Below the pieces are notes generated by a model, which had not been told where the DNA came from, ran no database searches, and saw only the letters and a list, made by a program, of their open reading frames with translations. A DNA stretch of 64,000 nt from Cellulomonas terrae (GTDB lineage: Bacteria > Actinomycetota > Actinomycetes > Actinomycetales > Cellulomonadaceae). This document shows positions 18,610 through 26,915 of this stretch, piece by piece; position 1 is the first letter of the stretch; each line of letters begins with the position of its first letter. Position numbers and translations under genes: made by a program. Location: assembly GCF_007990265.1 (NCBI RefSeq), contig NZ_BJWH01000001.1, positions 310,001 to 374,000 on the forward strand. The letters run 5' to 3'.

Positions 18610-19473
18610 GTGCGTCAGGTGTCCGGGAACCCCAGCGCCCCCGCTCCCGTGCTGCGGGACCCGGGGTCCGGCCCGGACGGTCCCGGGGTGGGTGCGTTCT
18701 TCGACGTCGACAACACGATCATCCGTGGCGCCAGCTCGTTCCACCTGGCGGTCGGCCTCTACCGGCGCGGGTTCTTCCGCAAGCGCGACCTGCTCGAGTT
18801 CGGGCTGCACCAGTTCCGGTACCTGACGTTCGGGGAGAACAAGCACCAGATCGACGAGGTCCGCAGCCGCGCGCTGTCGATCATGAAGGGGCACTCGGTC
18901 GCGGAGGTCACCGCGATCGCGGAGGACGTCTACGACGAGGTGCTCTGCCTGCGGATCTACCCCGGCACGCAGCGGCTCCTCGACCAGCACATCGCCGCGG
19001 GGCACTCCGTCTGGCTGGTCACGGCGACGCCCGTGGAGATCGGGTCGCTGATCGCCCGGCGCCTCGGCGCGACCGGCTCGCTGGGCACGATCGCGGAGCA
19101 CGAGGACGGCTTCTACACCGGCCGGCTGGTCGGCGACATGCTGCACGGCCAGGCCAAGGCCGACGCGGTGCGCGCGATAGCCGAGAAGGAGGGCATCGAC
19201 CTGTCCACGTCGTACGCGTACGGAGACTCCACCAACGACGTCGCGATCCTGTCCGAGGTCGGCTTCCCGTGCGCGATCAACCCCGACCGTCGCCTGCGCC
19301 GCTACGCCGCCACCGTGGGCTGGCCGGTGCGCGAGTTCCGCACCCGCCGACGCAACGCCCGCCGCGGCACGACGGTGGCCAGCCTGGCCGGGCTCGCCTG
19401 GGCGGGCGGCCTCGTCGCGCGGGCGCTCCTGCGCTCGTGGCGCGGACCCGGCGGACCCGAGGACGTCCTGTGA
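18610..19473 (+). CDS. HAD-IB family phosphatase
   Basis: Haloacid dehalogenase-type phosphatase, 287 residues from GTG 18610 (a second GTG at 18619 is possible). Motif I is FFDVDNTIIRGAS with the nucleophile/acid pair DxD, motif II is in VWLVTATP, motif III around GQAKADAV, and motif IV is AYGDSTNDVAIL. A C-terminal basic and hydrophobic stretch (VASLAGLAWAGGLVARALL) could be a membrane anchor. The family includes SerB-like and lipid-phosphate phosphatases; substrate unknown. It overlaps the next gene as GTGA. Confidence 0.88.
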   Translation: MRQVSGNPSAPAPVLRDPGSGPDGPGVGAFFDVDNTIIRGASSFHLAVGLYRRGFFRKRDLLEFGLHQFRYLTFGENKHQIDEVRSRALSIMKGHSVAEVTAIAEDVYDEVLCLRIYPGTQRLLDQHIAAGHSVWLVTATPVEIGSLIARRLGATGSLGTIAEHEDGFYTGRLVGDMLHGQAKADAVRAIAEKEGIDLSTSYAYGDSTNDVAILSEVGFPCAINPDRRLRRYAATVGWPVREFRTRRRNARRGTTVASLAGLAWAGGLVARALLRSWRGPGGPEDVL

Positions 19474-19991
19474 CGGTCCGGTCCGCCGAGCACGGCGAGC
19501 TCGACGCGCTCGCCCGGCTCGCCGCACTGACGTTCCCGCTGGCCTGCCCGCCCGGCTCCACCGCACAGGACCAGCAGGAGTTCATCGACACGGTCCTGTC
19601 GCCTCGGCGGTTCGCCGACTACCTCGACGACCCCGCGCGCGACGTCCTGGTCGCCGGCGACGACGAGCTCGTCGGGTACACCATGCTCGTCGCCGGCGAG
19701 CCGACCGACGAGGACGTGCAGGCCGCGCTCCACCTGCGCCCGACCGTCGAGCTGTCCAAGTGCTACGTGCACCCGGACCATCACGGCGCCGGCATCGCGA
19801 ACGCGCTCATGGCCGCGTCGCTGGACGTCGCCCGCGCCCGCGGCGCGCACGGGATGTGGCTCGGCGTGAACCAGCAGAACGCGCGGGCGCAGGCGTTCTA
19901 CGTGCGGTCCGGCTTCGCCATCGTCGGCACGAAGCACTTCACGGTCGGCACCCGGGTCGAGGACGACTACGTGCTCGAACGCCCGCTCTGA
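19470..19991 (+). CDS. GNAT family N-acetyltransferase
   Basis: 173 residues with a typical GNAT core: the acceptor strand VELSKCYVHPDHHGAGIANALM carries the acetyl-CoA pyrophosphate loop (HHGAGIA), and GVNQQNARAQAFYVRSGFAIVG is the conserved C-terminal helix-strand. The GTG start overlaps the HAD stop by four bases (GTGA), so both are translated from one message. The RimI-like form suggests small-molecule or protein acetylation; substrate unknown. Confidence 0.88.
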   Translation: MTVRSAEHGELDALARLAALTFPLACPPGSTAQDQQEFIDTVLSPRRFADYLDDPARDVLVAGDDELVGYTMLVAGEPTDEDVQAALHLRPTVELSKCYVHPDHHGAGIANALMAASLDVARARGAHGMWLGVNQQNARAQAFYVRSGFAIVGTKHFTVGTRVEDDYVLERPL

Positions 19992-20478
19992 TCCTGCTCG
20001 TCGCGCGTCGTGGCCACCGGCCAGCCCTGGTCGTCCCACGCCAGATCACGGAGCTCGAGCCGGAAGTCGCCCCCGGCCGCGGCGTCGTAGTAGTGGAACG
20101 CCAGGTGCCCCTGGGACACGGACTGCCCGCCCGGTCCGACCATGTCGCCCGTCGTGGTCAGCAGCTGCTCACCGCCGTCCGCCGTCATCTCCTTGCCGGA
20201 CCGGTCGACGTACGGGCCGGTGACGTCCCGCGAGCGTCCGACGGCCACGCGAGCTCGACCAGCTGGATGCCGCCCCAGAACGACCCGAACGCCATCCACG
20301 GCGTGCCGTCCGCGTCGGTGATCCCGCCGGGGTCGATCGCGTTGTAGCTGGTCTCGCCGGGCTCCGACCGCAGCACCTCGCCCCGGTCGACCCAGGCGTA
20401 GTCGGGGTCGTCCGGGTCGAGAGTCGTGTTCGTCGTCAGGCCGATGGCCGACCGGTTGGAGCCGAACGTGAACGCCGA
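19967..20478 (-). pseudogene. Decayed GH43 arabinanase-type glycosidase (internal deletion, frameshift, no N-terminus)
   Basis: Two pieces of a five-bladed GH43 endo-arabinanase are recognisable. The first (about 20478 to 20250) reads FGSNRSAIGLTTNTTLD, YNAIDPGGITDADGTPWMAFGSFWGGIQLVEL. The second (about 20249 to 19967), in another frame, reads VGRSRDVTGPYVDRSGK and SQGHLAFHYYDA. Homologues have about 50 residues between them, including the general-acid Glu and the YYLF segment; these are deleted at about 20248. The N-terminal blade with the general-base Asp is also missing. It cannot be active. The 3' end overlaps the GNAT stop. Confidence 0.8.
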
Positions 20479-20571
20479 GTGGTGCCGATCGTCGGGCTGA
20501 GCCTGCCGCTGCTGGCCACCGGCTGGCTGGTCGACCAGCGGCTGACCAGCATCGACGCCCGCGCGGACTGA
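20479..20571 (+). pseudogene. Remnant of a membrane-protein C-terminus, PepSY-type transmembrane helix
   Basis: Rightward 30-codon fragment reading PIVGLSLPLLATGWLVDQRLTSI and ending in TGA at 20571. It resembles the last helix of PepSY-associated iron-regulated membrane proteins. Nothing upstream continues the frame, because the preceding DNA is the opposite-strand GH43 remnant. The abrupt change at about 20478 marks a rearrangement junction. Family assignment is tentative because the piece is short. Confidence 0.45.
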
Positions 20572-20577
20572 GCCGGC

Positions 20578-21627
20578 TCAGACGGCGGGCGCCTGCTCCC
20601 CCAGCGTCGACTCCCGGCCGACGATCTCGAAGTCGGTGATGACCTGGGCGAAGGGCTTGCCGGGCTCGAGCTCCTCGATGCGGGCGAGCAGCAGGTCCAC
20701 GGCCGTCGTCGCGATCTGCTCCCGCCCGGGCGCCACGGTGGTCAGCGTCGGGGAGGAGTAGGCGGTCTCCTCGATGTCGTCGAAGCCGATCACGGCGATC
20801 TGCCCCGGGACGTCGATCCGGCGCGCGTGCAGCACGTGCAGGGCGCCCAGCGCGAGCGCGTCGTTGAGGCCGAACACGGCGTCGATCTCGACGCCCGAGT
20901 CCAGCAGCCGCTCCATCGTCTCGGCGCCCGTCGCGCGGTGCCACAGACCCGCCTCGCCGATGAGTGCGGGGTCCACCGGCAGGCCGGCCTCCTCGAGCGC
21001 CTGCCGGTAGCCCTGCACGCGCAGCGCGGCGGAACCGACCGTCTCCCCCTCGTGCGCGCCGATCACGGCGATCCGCCGGCGGCCCAGGTCGAGCAGGTGC
21101 TGCGTGGCGGCGCGGGCGGCCTCGACGTTGTTCATGGTGACGTGGTCGGCAGGACCACCGAAGATGCGTTCGCCGAGGAGGACCATCGGGTAGTCGACGT
21201 GGAGCGCCTCGGCGTCCTGCGGCCCGAGCTCGAGCGGCGAGAAGATCAGGCCGTCCGTGAGGTGCCGACGCTGCCCGGACAGCACGTCGAGCTCACGCTC
21301 CCGGACCGAGCCCGTCTGCTCGATGAGGACGGTCAGCCCACGGGCGTCGGCGGCGCGGATGACGGAGTCGGCGAGCTCGGCGAAGTACGGGAGCGACAGC
21401 TCGGGAACCGCGAGCCCGATGATGCCGGTGCGGCCGCGGCGCAGGTTCCGCGCCGAGAGGTTCACCTGGTACCCGAGGTCCGCGATCGCCGCCTCGACCC
21501 GCTCCTTGGTGGCGGGCCGGATGTACTGGTACCCGTTGACCACGTTGGAGACGGTCTTGATGGAGACCCCCGCCCGCGCGGCGACCTCGTGCATCGTCAC
21601 CGCGGAACCCCGCTTGGCCGTGCTCAT
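20578..21627 (-). CDS. LacI-family transcriptional regulator
   Basis: 349 residues: N-terminal LacI helix-turn-helix (VTMHEVAARAGVSIKTVSNVVNGYQYIRPATKERV), hinge helix ARNLRRG, and a periplasmic-binding-like sugar domain (IIGLAVPELSLPYFAELADS, VIGFDDIEETAYSSPTLTTV). The ATG at 21627 follows GGGAGACG. A perfect 16-bp palindrome lies 58 bases upstream, indicating autoregulation. The adjacent ruined GH43 gene suggests it once controlled arabinan use; present targets may lie elsewhere. Confidence 0.93.
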   Translation of the reverse strand: MSTAKRGSAVTMHEVAARAGVSIKTVSNVVNGYQYIRPATKERVEAAIADLGYQVNLSARNLRRGRTGIIGLAVPELSLPYFAELADSVIRAADARGLTVLIEQTGSVRERELDVLSGQRRHLTDGLIFSPLELGPQDAEALHVDYPMVLLGERIFGGPADHVTMNNVEAARAATQHLLDLGRRRIAVIGAHEGETVGSAALRVQGYRQALEEAGLPVDPALIGEAGLWHRATGAETMERLLDSGVEIDAVFGLNDALALGALHVLHARRIDVPGQIAVIGFDDIEETAYSSPTLTTVAPGREQIATTAVDLLLARIEELEPGKPFAQVITDFEIVGRESTLGEQAPAV

Positions 21628-21684
21628 CGCCGTCTCCCTGGGTGCGCGCCCCTGCCGAGGGACAGAGTCCCAGACCACGGCAAC

Positions 21685-21700
21685 TCTACATCGATGTAGA
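21685..21700. promoter_or_regulatory. Perfect LacI-type operator upstream of lacI
   Basis: TCTACATCGATGTAGA is a 16-bp perfect palindrome with the central CG step typical of LacI-family sites. It lies 58-73 bases before the start of the adjacent LacI gene. No second copy was noticed in the window, and its sequence is unlike the TTAGCGCTAA-type sites of the arabinose block, so it belongs to a different regulator. Confidence 0.75.
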
Positions 21701-21721
21701 AGGCCCCCGCCGGAAGCACGA

Positions 21722-21745
21722 CGGGCCCGGCAGCTGCCGGGCCCG
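21722..21745 (-). terminator. Hairpin terminator after the bS22 gene
   Basis: A 24-base perfect palindrome (CGGGCCCGGCAG and its complement) flanked by A on one side and TT on the other. It lies 36 bases downstream of the bS22 stop on the minus strand and insulates it from the LacI promoter. Confidence 0.7.
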
Positions 21746-21780
21746 TTCGTCGGAGCTGGCGACCTCACGGCCGCCAGGGC

Positions 21781-21879
21781 TCACTTCTTGTTGCGACGCT
21801 GGTGACGCGTCTTGCGCAGCAGCTTGCGGTGCTTCTTCTTGGCCATCCGCTTGCGGCGCTTCTTGATGACGGAGCCCAT
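21781..21879 (-). CDS. 30S ribosomal protein bS22 (AURKAIP1/COX24-type small basic protein)
   Basis: A 32-residue, extremely basic protein beginning MGSVIKKRRKRMAKKKHRKL and ending in HQRRNKK, matching the actinobacterial small-subunit protein bS22 (Rv0500B in Mycobacterium tuberculosis). It binds 16S rRNA near the decoding region. ATG 21879 is followed at once by the conserved GSVIKKRRKR. The excisionase-type HTH gene is immediately upstream, the same pairing as Rv0500A-Rv0500B. Confidence 0.93.
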   Translation of the reverse strand: MGSVIKKRRKRMAKKKHRKLLRKTRHQRRNKK

Positions 21880-22041
21880 GGGGTCCTCACTTCGCTTCCG
21901 ATGGAGGCCCGGCGACGGGCCGTTCTGGTGGTCGATCGACGCGCAGAAGAGATCGAGTGCTACCGAGTCGACCACGCACGAACAAAGTCCGAGGCTCTAC
22001 CTTACGCGATCACGACGCCCCTCAGCGACGCGCGACTGCTT

Positions 22042-22269
22042 TCAGGACGTTCTGCGGTCCTGCTCCCGCGCCTCCACCGCCGGCGACGTCGCCAGGTAGT
22101 GGTCGAGCGCGTCCTGCGGGACGCGGAAGGAACGGCCGACGCGGACCCCGGGCAGCTCGCCCGAGTGCAGCAGGCGGTAGACCGTCATCTTCGAGACGCG
22201 CATGACCTCGGCAACCTCGAGCACCGTCAGGAATCGCGTGCGGCCAGGCTGGTCGCGCTGCTCGGTCAT
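22042..22269 (-). CDS. Excisionase-type (MerR-like) helix-turn-helix protein, Rv0500A-like
   Basis: 75 residues, mostly one winged HTH: FLTVLEVAEVMRVSKMTVYRLLHSGELPGVRVGRSFRVPQDALDHYL. This is the actinobacterial conserved protein of the Rv0500A type, always next to bS22; it is a chromosomal regulator and not a phage excisionase. The ATG at 22269 precedes the domain by about 15 residues. In mycobacteria proC is also adjacent; here proC lies 20 kb away. Targets unknown. Confidence 0.85.
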   Translation of the reverse strand: MTEQRDQPGRTRFLTVLEVAEVMRVSKMTVYRLLHSGELPGVRVGRSFRVPQDALDHYLATSPAVEAREQDRRTS

Positions 22270-22398
22270 GTCGTCGTCCGTTCCGCCCGACGCGCGGCGG
22301 GCCCGCGCACCCACCCTGCGGGTGCCGGACCAGCGTAGTGGCGTGTGGGACACGTGGGATAGGGGTGACGCCTGGGACGTCCCTCGTCCGGCCCAGCG

Positions 22399-23586
22399 TC
22401 AGTCGTGGTCCGGGTCCAGGCCGAGGGACGGGAAGACTGCGGCGCGGGTCGCGCGGATCGACCGGTCGACGTCGTCGCCCGGGTCGTAGCCGCCCGACCA
22501 CGGGCTGAAGCGGGCGTCGCGACCGTCGGTCATCACCTCCGGACCCAGCCGCCCGTACCGCTCGCGCACCAGTGACCGCCACGCGTCGGGGACCGGCGTC
22601 GACGGGTCCACCGGGTGGTGCGTCGCGATGCCGAGCAGGTGCGTCCACGACCGCGGCACCACGTCCACGACCGCGTACCCGCCGCCGCCCAGGGCCACCC
22701 AGCGACCGTCCGCGACCTCGTGCGCCAGCTCGTGGAGCAGCTGTGCGGCCCGCACCTGGCCGTCGATGCTCACCCGCAGGTGCGTCAGGGGGTCCAGCAG
22801 GTGCGTGTCGCAGCCGTGCTGCGTGACCAGCACGTCCGGGGCGAACGCGCGCACCACGGCAGGCACGACGGCGTCCAGCGCCCGGAGCCAGCCCGCGTCG
22901 CCGGTGCCCGACGGGAGCGCGACGTTGACGGACGTGCCCTCGGCGCCCGGTCCCCCGGTCTCGCGGGCGTGGCCCGTGCCGGGGAACAGCGCCTGCCCGG
23001 TCTCGTGCACCGAGACCGTGAGCACGCGGGGGTCGTCCCAGAAGACCGCCTGGACGCCGTCCCCGTGGTGGGCGTCGATGTCGACGTAGGCCACCCGCCG
23101 GGCGCCCGCGGCCAGGAGCGCGCGGATGGCGACCGCCGCGTCGTTGTAGACGCAGAACCCCGACGCCGACCCCGGCATCGCGTGGTGCAGCCCGCCGGTG
23201 ACGTTGACGGCGTGCAGCGCGCGCCCCTCCCACACCGCGAGCGCCGAGTCGACGGACCCCTGCGCCACCCGCGCCGAGGCCTCGTGCATGTCGGGGAACA
23301 CCGGGTCGTCGGACGTGCCCAGGCCGCGCGCCGCGTCCGGGGTTCCGTCCGTGGACGCGGCGTGCACGGCGGCCACGTACGCGGGGTCGTGGACGGTCTG
23401 CAGGAGCGCGTCCGAGGCCATCTGTGCGCCCACGAGCTCGACGTCGTCGCCGACCAGGAGACCGAGCTCCTCGGCCAGCCGGATGGTCAGGTCGAGCCGC
23501 TCCGACGTCATGGGGTGCCCGTGGCCGAAGTCGTACGCGAGCATCTCGCGCGACCAGACCACGCGCACAGGTGCTTGCGACGTCAT
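22399..23586 (-). CDS. acuC: Acetoin utilization protein AcuC-like histone deacetylase superfamily enzyme
   Basis: Zinc-dependent deacetylase, 395 residues. The active-site blocks are GGLHHAMPGSASGFCVYND, YVDIDAHHGDGVQAVFWDD (zinc Asp and His), VLVTQHGCDTHLLDPLTHL and WVALGGGGYAVVDVVPR. AcuC removes the acetyl group from acetyl-CoA synthetase lysine and so activates it; that role is inferred from family. The ATG at 23586 begins VRVVWSREMLAYDFGHGHPM, the normal N-terminus. It is divergent from trkH. Confidence 0.9.
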   Translation of the reverse strand: MTSQAPVRVVWSREMLAYDFGHGHPMTSERLDLTIRLAEELGLLVGDDVELVGAQMASDALLQTVHDPAYVAAVHAASTDGTPDAARGLGTSDDPVFPDMHEASARVAQGSVDSALAVWEGRALHAVNVTGGLHHAMPGSASGFCVYNDAAVAIRALLAAGARRVAYVDIDAHHGDGVQAVFWDDPRVLTVSVHETGQALFPGTGHARETGGPGAEGTSVNVALPSGTGDAGWLRALDAVVPAVVRAFAPDVLVTQHGCDTHLLDPLTHLRVSIDGQVRAAQLLHELAHEVADGRWVALGGGGYAVVDVVPRSWTHLLGIATHHPVDPSTPVPDAWRSLVRERYGRLGPEVMTDGRDARFSPWSGGYDPGDDVDRSIRATRAAVFPSLGLDPDHD

Positions 23587-23717
23587 GGGCTCACCGTCGC
23601 ACCCGGGGCCCGCTGCTGTCGATCCGAGCGCCCCGAGCCTGTCGGGTCGATCCGCACGCCCGGGGCGTGCCAGAGTTGCCCCGACCGGCGAGCGCCGGGC
23701 CGGTTGCGGGAGGTGTG

Positions 23718-25094
23718 ATGGCGCGGGGTGGCCCGGGCGTGGCGTGGCGGTGGCGGGAGTACGTCGACCGCTCGGCACGACAGTCCCCCGCACGGCTCGC
23801 GCTCGGCGTGTTCGCCCTCGTGATCGCGGTCGTGACCGCAGGCCTCTCGGCACCCTGGGCGACCGCCAGCGGTCGCCCGGCGCCGTTCGTGGACGCGCTG
23901 TTCACCGCCGCGTCCGCCAGCACCGTGACGGGCCTGGTCGTGGTGCCCACCGGCGAGTACTGGTCCGCGTGGGGCCTCGTGGTCATCCTCGTCGCGATCC
24001 AGATCGGCGGCCTCGGCGTGATGACGCTCGCGTCGCTGCTCGGCATGGCCGTGTCACGGCGGATCGGCCTGACGCAGCGGCTGCTCGTGTCGTCGGAGAC
24101 CAAGGAGACGCGGCTCGGCGAGGTCGGGTCGCTGATCCGGACGGTCATCATCACGTCGGTGGCGCTCGAGCTGATCATCGCGGTCGTGCTGTTCCCGCGG
24201 TTCCTCATGTTCGACGAGAGCGTGGGATCGGCGGCCTGGCACTCGGCCTTCTACGCGATCTCCGCGTTCAACAACGCCGGCTTCGTGCCGACGCCCTACG
24301 GGCTCGAGCCGTTCGTGTCCGACTGGTGGGTGCTGATGCCCATCATCATCGGTGTCTTCATCGGCTCGCTCGGCTTCCCCGTGATCCTCAACGTCGCCCG
24401 GCACCTGCGCGAGCCGCGGCGCTGGAGCCTGCACTCGAAGCTCACCGTGACCACCAGCCTCGCGCTCGTCGTCGCCGGGTCCGTCCTCGTGGCCGCCTTC
24501 GAGTGGACCAACCCGGACACGTTCAAGCCGCTCGGCCCCAGCGCCACCGCGCTCGCCTCGTTGTTCGCCGGGGTCATGCCCCGGTCCGGCGGCTTCTCCA
24601 CCGTCGACGTCGGCGAGATGCACGAGGGCACCTGGCTGCTCATGGACGCGCTCATGTTCGTCGGCGGTGGCTCGGCGTCGACCGCCGGGGGCATCAAGGT
24701 CACGACGCTCGCCGTGATGCTGCTCGCGATCCTCGCGGAGGGCCGCGGAGACAAGGACGTCGAGGCCTACGGGCGACGGATCCCCCGCGAGGCGCTCCAG
24801 GTCGCGATCGCCGTCTCGCTCGTCTCGGCGACGCTCGTGCTCGTCTCGTCGCTGCTGCTCCTGGCCATGACCGGACTCACGCTGGACAAGGTCCTGTTCG
24901 AGGTCATCTCGGCGTTCGCCACGTGCGGACTGTCGACCGGCATCACCGCGGACCTTCCCGACGGTGCCAAGTACGTGCTCACCGTGCTCATGTTCATCGG
25001 CCGGACCGGCACGATGACGCTTGCGGCCGCGCTCGCGCTGCGCAACCGTCGTCGGGTGATCCGGCTACCGGAAGAGAGGCCGATCATTGGCTGA
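23718..25094 (+). CDS. TrkH/KtrB-family potassium transport membrane subunit
   Basis: 458-residue K+ channel-like transporter with the four M1-P-M2 repeats. Selectivity-filter-like segments are ASASTVTGLVV, AFNNAGFVPTPYG, RSGGFSTVDV and ATCGLSTGIT, each with the conserved Gly. GGGSASTAGGIKVTTLAV is the characteristic intramembrane loop. The ATG at 23718 follows GGGAGG. It overlaps the following gene by 8 bases; together they make a KtrAB-type uptake system (membrane pore plus RCK subunit). Confidence 0.92.
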   Translation: MARGGPGVAWRWREYVDRSARQSPARLALGVFALVIAVVTAGLSAPWATASGRPAPFVDALFTAASASTVTGLVVVPTGEYWSAWGLVVILVAIQIGGLGVMTLASLLGMAVSRRIGLTQRLLVSSETKETRLGEVGSLIRTVIITSVALELIIAVVLFPRFLMFDESVGSAAWHSAFYAISAFNNAGFVPTPYGLEPFVSDWWVLMPIIIGVFIGSLGFPVILNVARHLREPRRWSLHSKLTVTTSLALVVAGSVLVAAFEWTNPDTFKPLGPSATALASLFAGVMPRSGGFSTVDVGEMHEGTWLLMDALMFVGGGSASTAGGIKVTTLAVMLLAILAEGRGDKDVEAYGRRIPREALQVAIAVSLVSATLVLVSSLLLLAMTGLTLDKVLFEVISAFATCGLSTGITADLPDGAKYVLTVLMFIGRTGTMTLAAALALRNRRRVIRLPEERPIIG

Positions 25095-25794
25095 CAGGTT
25101 TGGCGACTCCCTCAAAGGGACGCAGAACGCTCCGCGCACGCCCAAGAAGGACTCCGGCGTCCTCGTCATCGGGCTCGGCCGGTTCGGGTCCTCCATCGCC
25201 GCGACCCTGGACCGGCTCGGGCAGGACGTGCTCGCCGTCGAGCGCAACCCCGAGCTGGTCGCGCAGTGGGCCGGCCGCATCGCGCTCGTCGAGGCCGACG
25301 CCGCCAACCCGGAGGCGCTCGAGCAGCTCGGTGCGCGCGAGTTCCCCGTCGCCGTCGTCGGCGTGGGGTCCTACCTCGAGGCGTCCGTGCTGATCACCGG
25401 CAACCTGGTGGACATCGGCATCCCGCAGATCTGGTCCAAGGCCATCAGCAACGAGCACGCGCGCATCCTGCAGCGCATCGGGGCGCACCACGTGGTGCTC
25501 CCCGAGGCCGACGCCGGCGCGCGCGTGGCGCACCTGGTGTCCGGCAAGCTGCTCGACTACATCGAGGTCGAGGACGGGTTCACCATCGTCAAGATGCGCC
25601 CGCCGAAGGAGACGCAGGGCTTCACGCTCGCGCAGTCCAAGGTGCGCGAGCGCTACGGCGTCACCGTCATCGGGGTGAAGAGCCCCGGCATCGACTTCGT
25701 CTACGCCACCCCGGAGACCCGCCTGTCCACGAACGACCTGATCATCGTCTCGGGCCACGCGGACCTCCTGGAACGCTTCGCCGCCCGCCCCTGA
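25087..25794 (+). CDS. TrkA/KtrA-family potassium transport regulatory (RCK) subunit
   Basis: 235-residue cytoplasmic gating subunit. The RCK_N Rossmann domain has VLVIGLGRFGSSIAATLDRLG and a ligand-binding acidic residue after strand 2 (LAVERNPE). The RCK_C (TrkA_C) domain follows from about residue 150. The start is a TTG at 25087, overlapping trkH by 8 bases; no other start fits before the fold. It should bind nucleotides and control the TrkH-like pore. Confidence 0.91.
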   Translation: MADRFGDSLKGTQNAPRTPKKDSGVLVIGLGRFGSSIAATLDRLGQDVLAVERNPELVAQWAGRIALVEADAANPEALEQLGAREFPVAVVGVGSYLEASVLITGNLVDIGIPQIWSKAISNEHARILQRIGAHHVVLPEADAGARVAHLVSGKLLDYIEVEDGFTIVKMRPPKETQGFTLAQSKVRERYGVTVIGVKSPGIDFVYATPETRLSTNDLIIVSGHADLLERFAARP

Positions 25795-25805
25795 CGGCGA
25801 CGAGG

Positions 25806-25863
25806 GCGGCAGTTCACGACGAGCGCGGCAGTTCCGACTGCCGCGCTCGTCGTGAACTGCCGC
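25806..25863. terminator. Very long perfect hairpin at a convergent gene end
   Basis: Two perfect 27-base arms (25806-25832 and 25837-25863) around a TCCG loop. Within the left arm the unit CGACGAG-G/C-GCGGCAGTTC occurs twice in tandem (25798 and 25817). It fills the gap between the trkA stop (25794) and the yjfF stop (25887) and can end transcription from both sides. There is no T-tract. The arm length is well beyond an ordinary terminator. Confidence 0.7.
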
Positions 25864-25886
25864 GCTCGTGGCGCGTGGCGGGCGGT

Positions 25887-26915
25887 CTAGCGGCGGCGGA
25901 TCGCCAGGAGGCGCTGCAGGACCACGAAGATCAGCAGCAGCGCGCCGATGAAGATCTTGGTCCACCACGAGCTCAGGGTGCCCTCGAAGGTGATGATCGT
26001 CTGGATCAGGCCCAGCACCAGGACGCCGAGCACCGAGCCCAGGACGAACCCGCTGCCACCGGTCAGCAGCGTGCCGCCGATGACGACCGCCGCGATGGCG
26101 TCGAGCTCCATCCCGACGCCCGTCAGGGCGTAGCCGGACCGCGAGAAGATCGCGAACAGCAGGCCCCCGAGCCCGGCACAGGTGCCGCTGATCACGTACA
26201 CCAGCACCTTGGTGCGGGCGACGGGCAGGCCCATGAGCTTCGCGGACTGCTCGCTGCCCCCGATCGCGTAGACCGTGCGGCCGAACCGCGTGTAGTGCAG
26301 GGTCACGAACGCGATGGCCACGACGGCCAGCGCGATCACGCCGCTCGGGGTGATGACGAGGCCGTCGTCGGTGCCCCAGCGGGTGCGGGCGAGCGCGACG
26401 ATGGTCGGGTCGGTGATCGGGATCGACTCCGGCGCCACGATGTAGCACAGGCCCCGCGCGAGGAACATCGCGGCGAGCGTCGCGATGAAGGGTTGTATCT
26501 CGAACACCTGCACCATCACCCCGACCACGAGGCCGATGACCGTGCCGACGAGGATCACCAGGGGGATGGCGACCGCGGCCCCGTAGCCGTGCGTGAACAT
26601 CCACGCCGCGACGCAGCCGGAGAGCGCGACGACGGCGCCGACCGACAGGTCGATGCCCCCGGTGAGGATCACGAACGTCATGCCGACGGCGATCACCACG
26701 AGGAACGAGTTGTTGATGAGCACGTTGGCGATGACGCGGCCGGTGAGGAAGTTCTCGTATCGCGAGCCGCCGATGGCCAGCATGGCGATCAGGACGACCA
26801 CGGTGCCCAGGACGGGCAGGTAGCGCTCGTCGATGCGGAACCTGCGGACGCGCGAGCCGAGCGACGGCCGCGCGTCGGCGGGCGCCTTCGGAGAGGTGAG
26901 CTGGTCGGTCGCCAT
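25887..26915 (-). CDS. yjfF: Sugar ABC transporter permease, YjfF type
   Basis: BPD_transp_2 family permease, 342 residues, about ten hydrophobic helices. The family loop GGIDLSVGAVVALSG and EIQPFIATLAAMFLARGL are clear, and GGTLLTGGSGFVLGSVLGVLVLGLIQT is close to the YjfF branch of galactofuranose/arabinofuranose permeases. The start overlaps the ytfT stop by one base (TGATG). It forms a heterodimer with YtfT in the importer YtfQRT-YjfF. The gene symbol is by homology to the E. coli system. Confidence 0.87.
   Translation of the reverse strand: MATDQLTSPKAPADARPSLGSRVRRFRIDERYLPVLGTVVVLIAMLAIGGSRYENFLTGRVIANVLINNSFLVVIAVGMTFVILTGGIDLSVGAVVALSGCVAAWMFTHGYGAAVAIPLVILVGTVIGLVVGVMVQVFEIQPFIATLAAMFLARGLCYIVAPESIPITDPTIVALARTRWGTDDGLVITPSGVIALAVVAIAFVTLHYTRFGRTVYAIGGSEQSAKLMGLPVARTKVLVYVISGTCAGLGGLLFAIFSRSGYALTGVGMELDAIAAVVIGGTLLTGGSGFVLGSVLGVLVLGLIQTIITFEGTLSSWWTKIFIGALLLIFVVLQRLLAIRRR

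Noticed and set aside
20200..20580. Transposase or insertion-sequence ends at the GH43/PepSY junction
   Set aside because: No inverted repeats, target duplication or transposase fragment could be seen; simple deletion and rearrangement explains the scar.
22307..22325. Six-base-stem hairpin upstream of the HTH gene considered as the acuC terminator
   Set aside because: Stem too short and no U-tract; such pairings are common by chance at this GC content.
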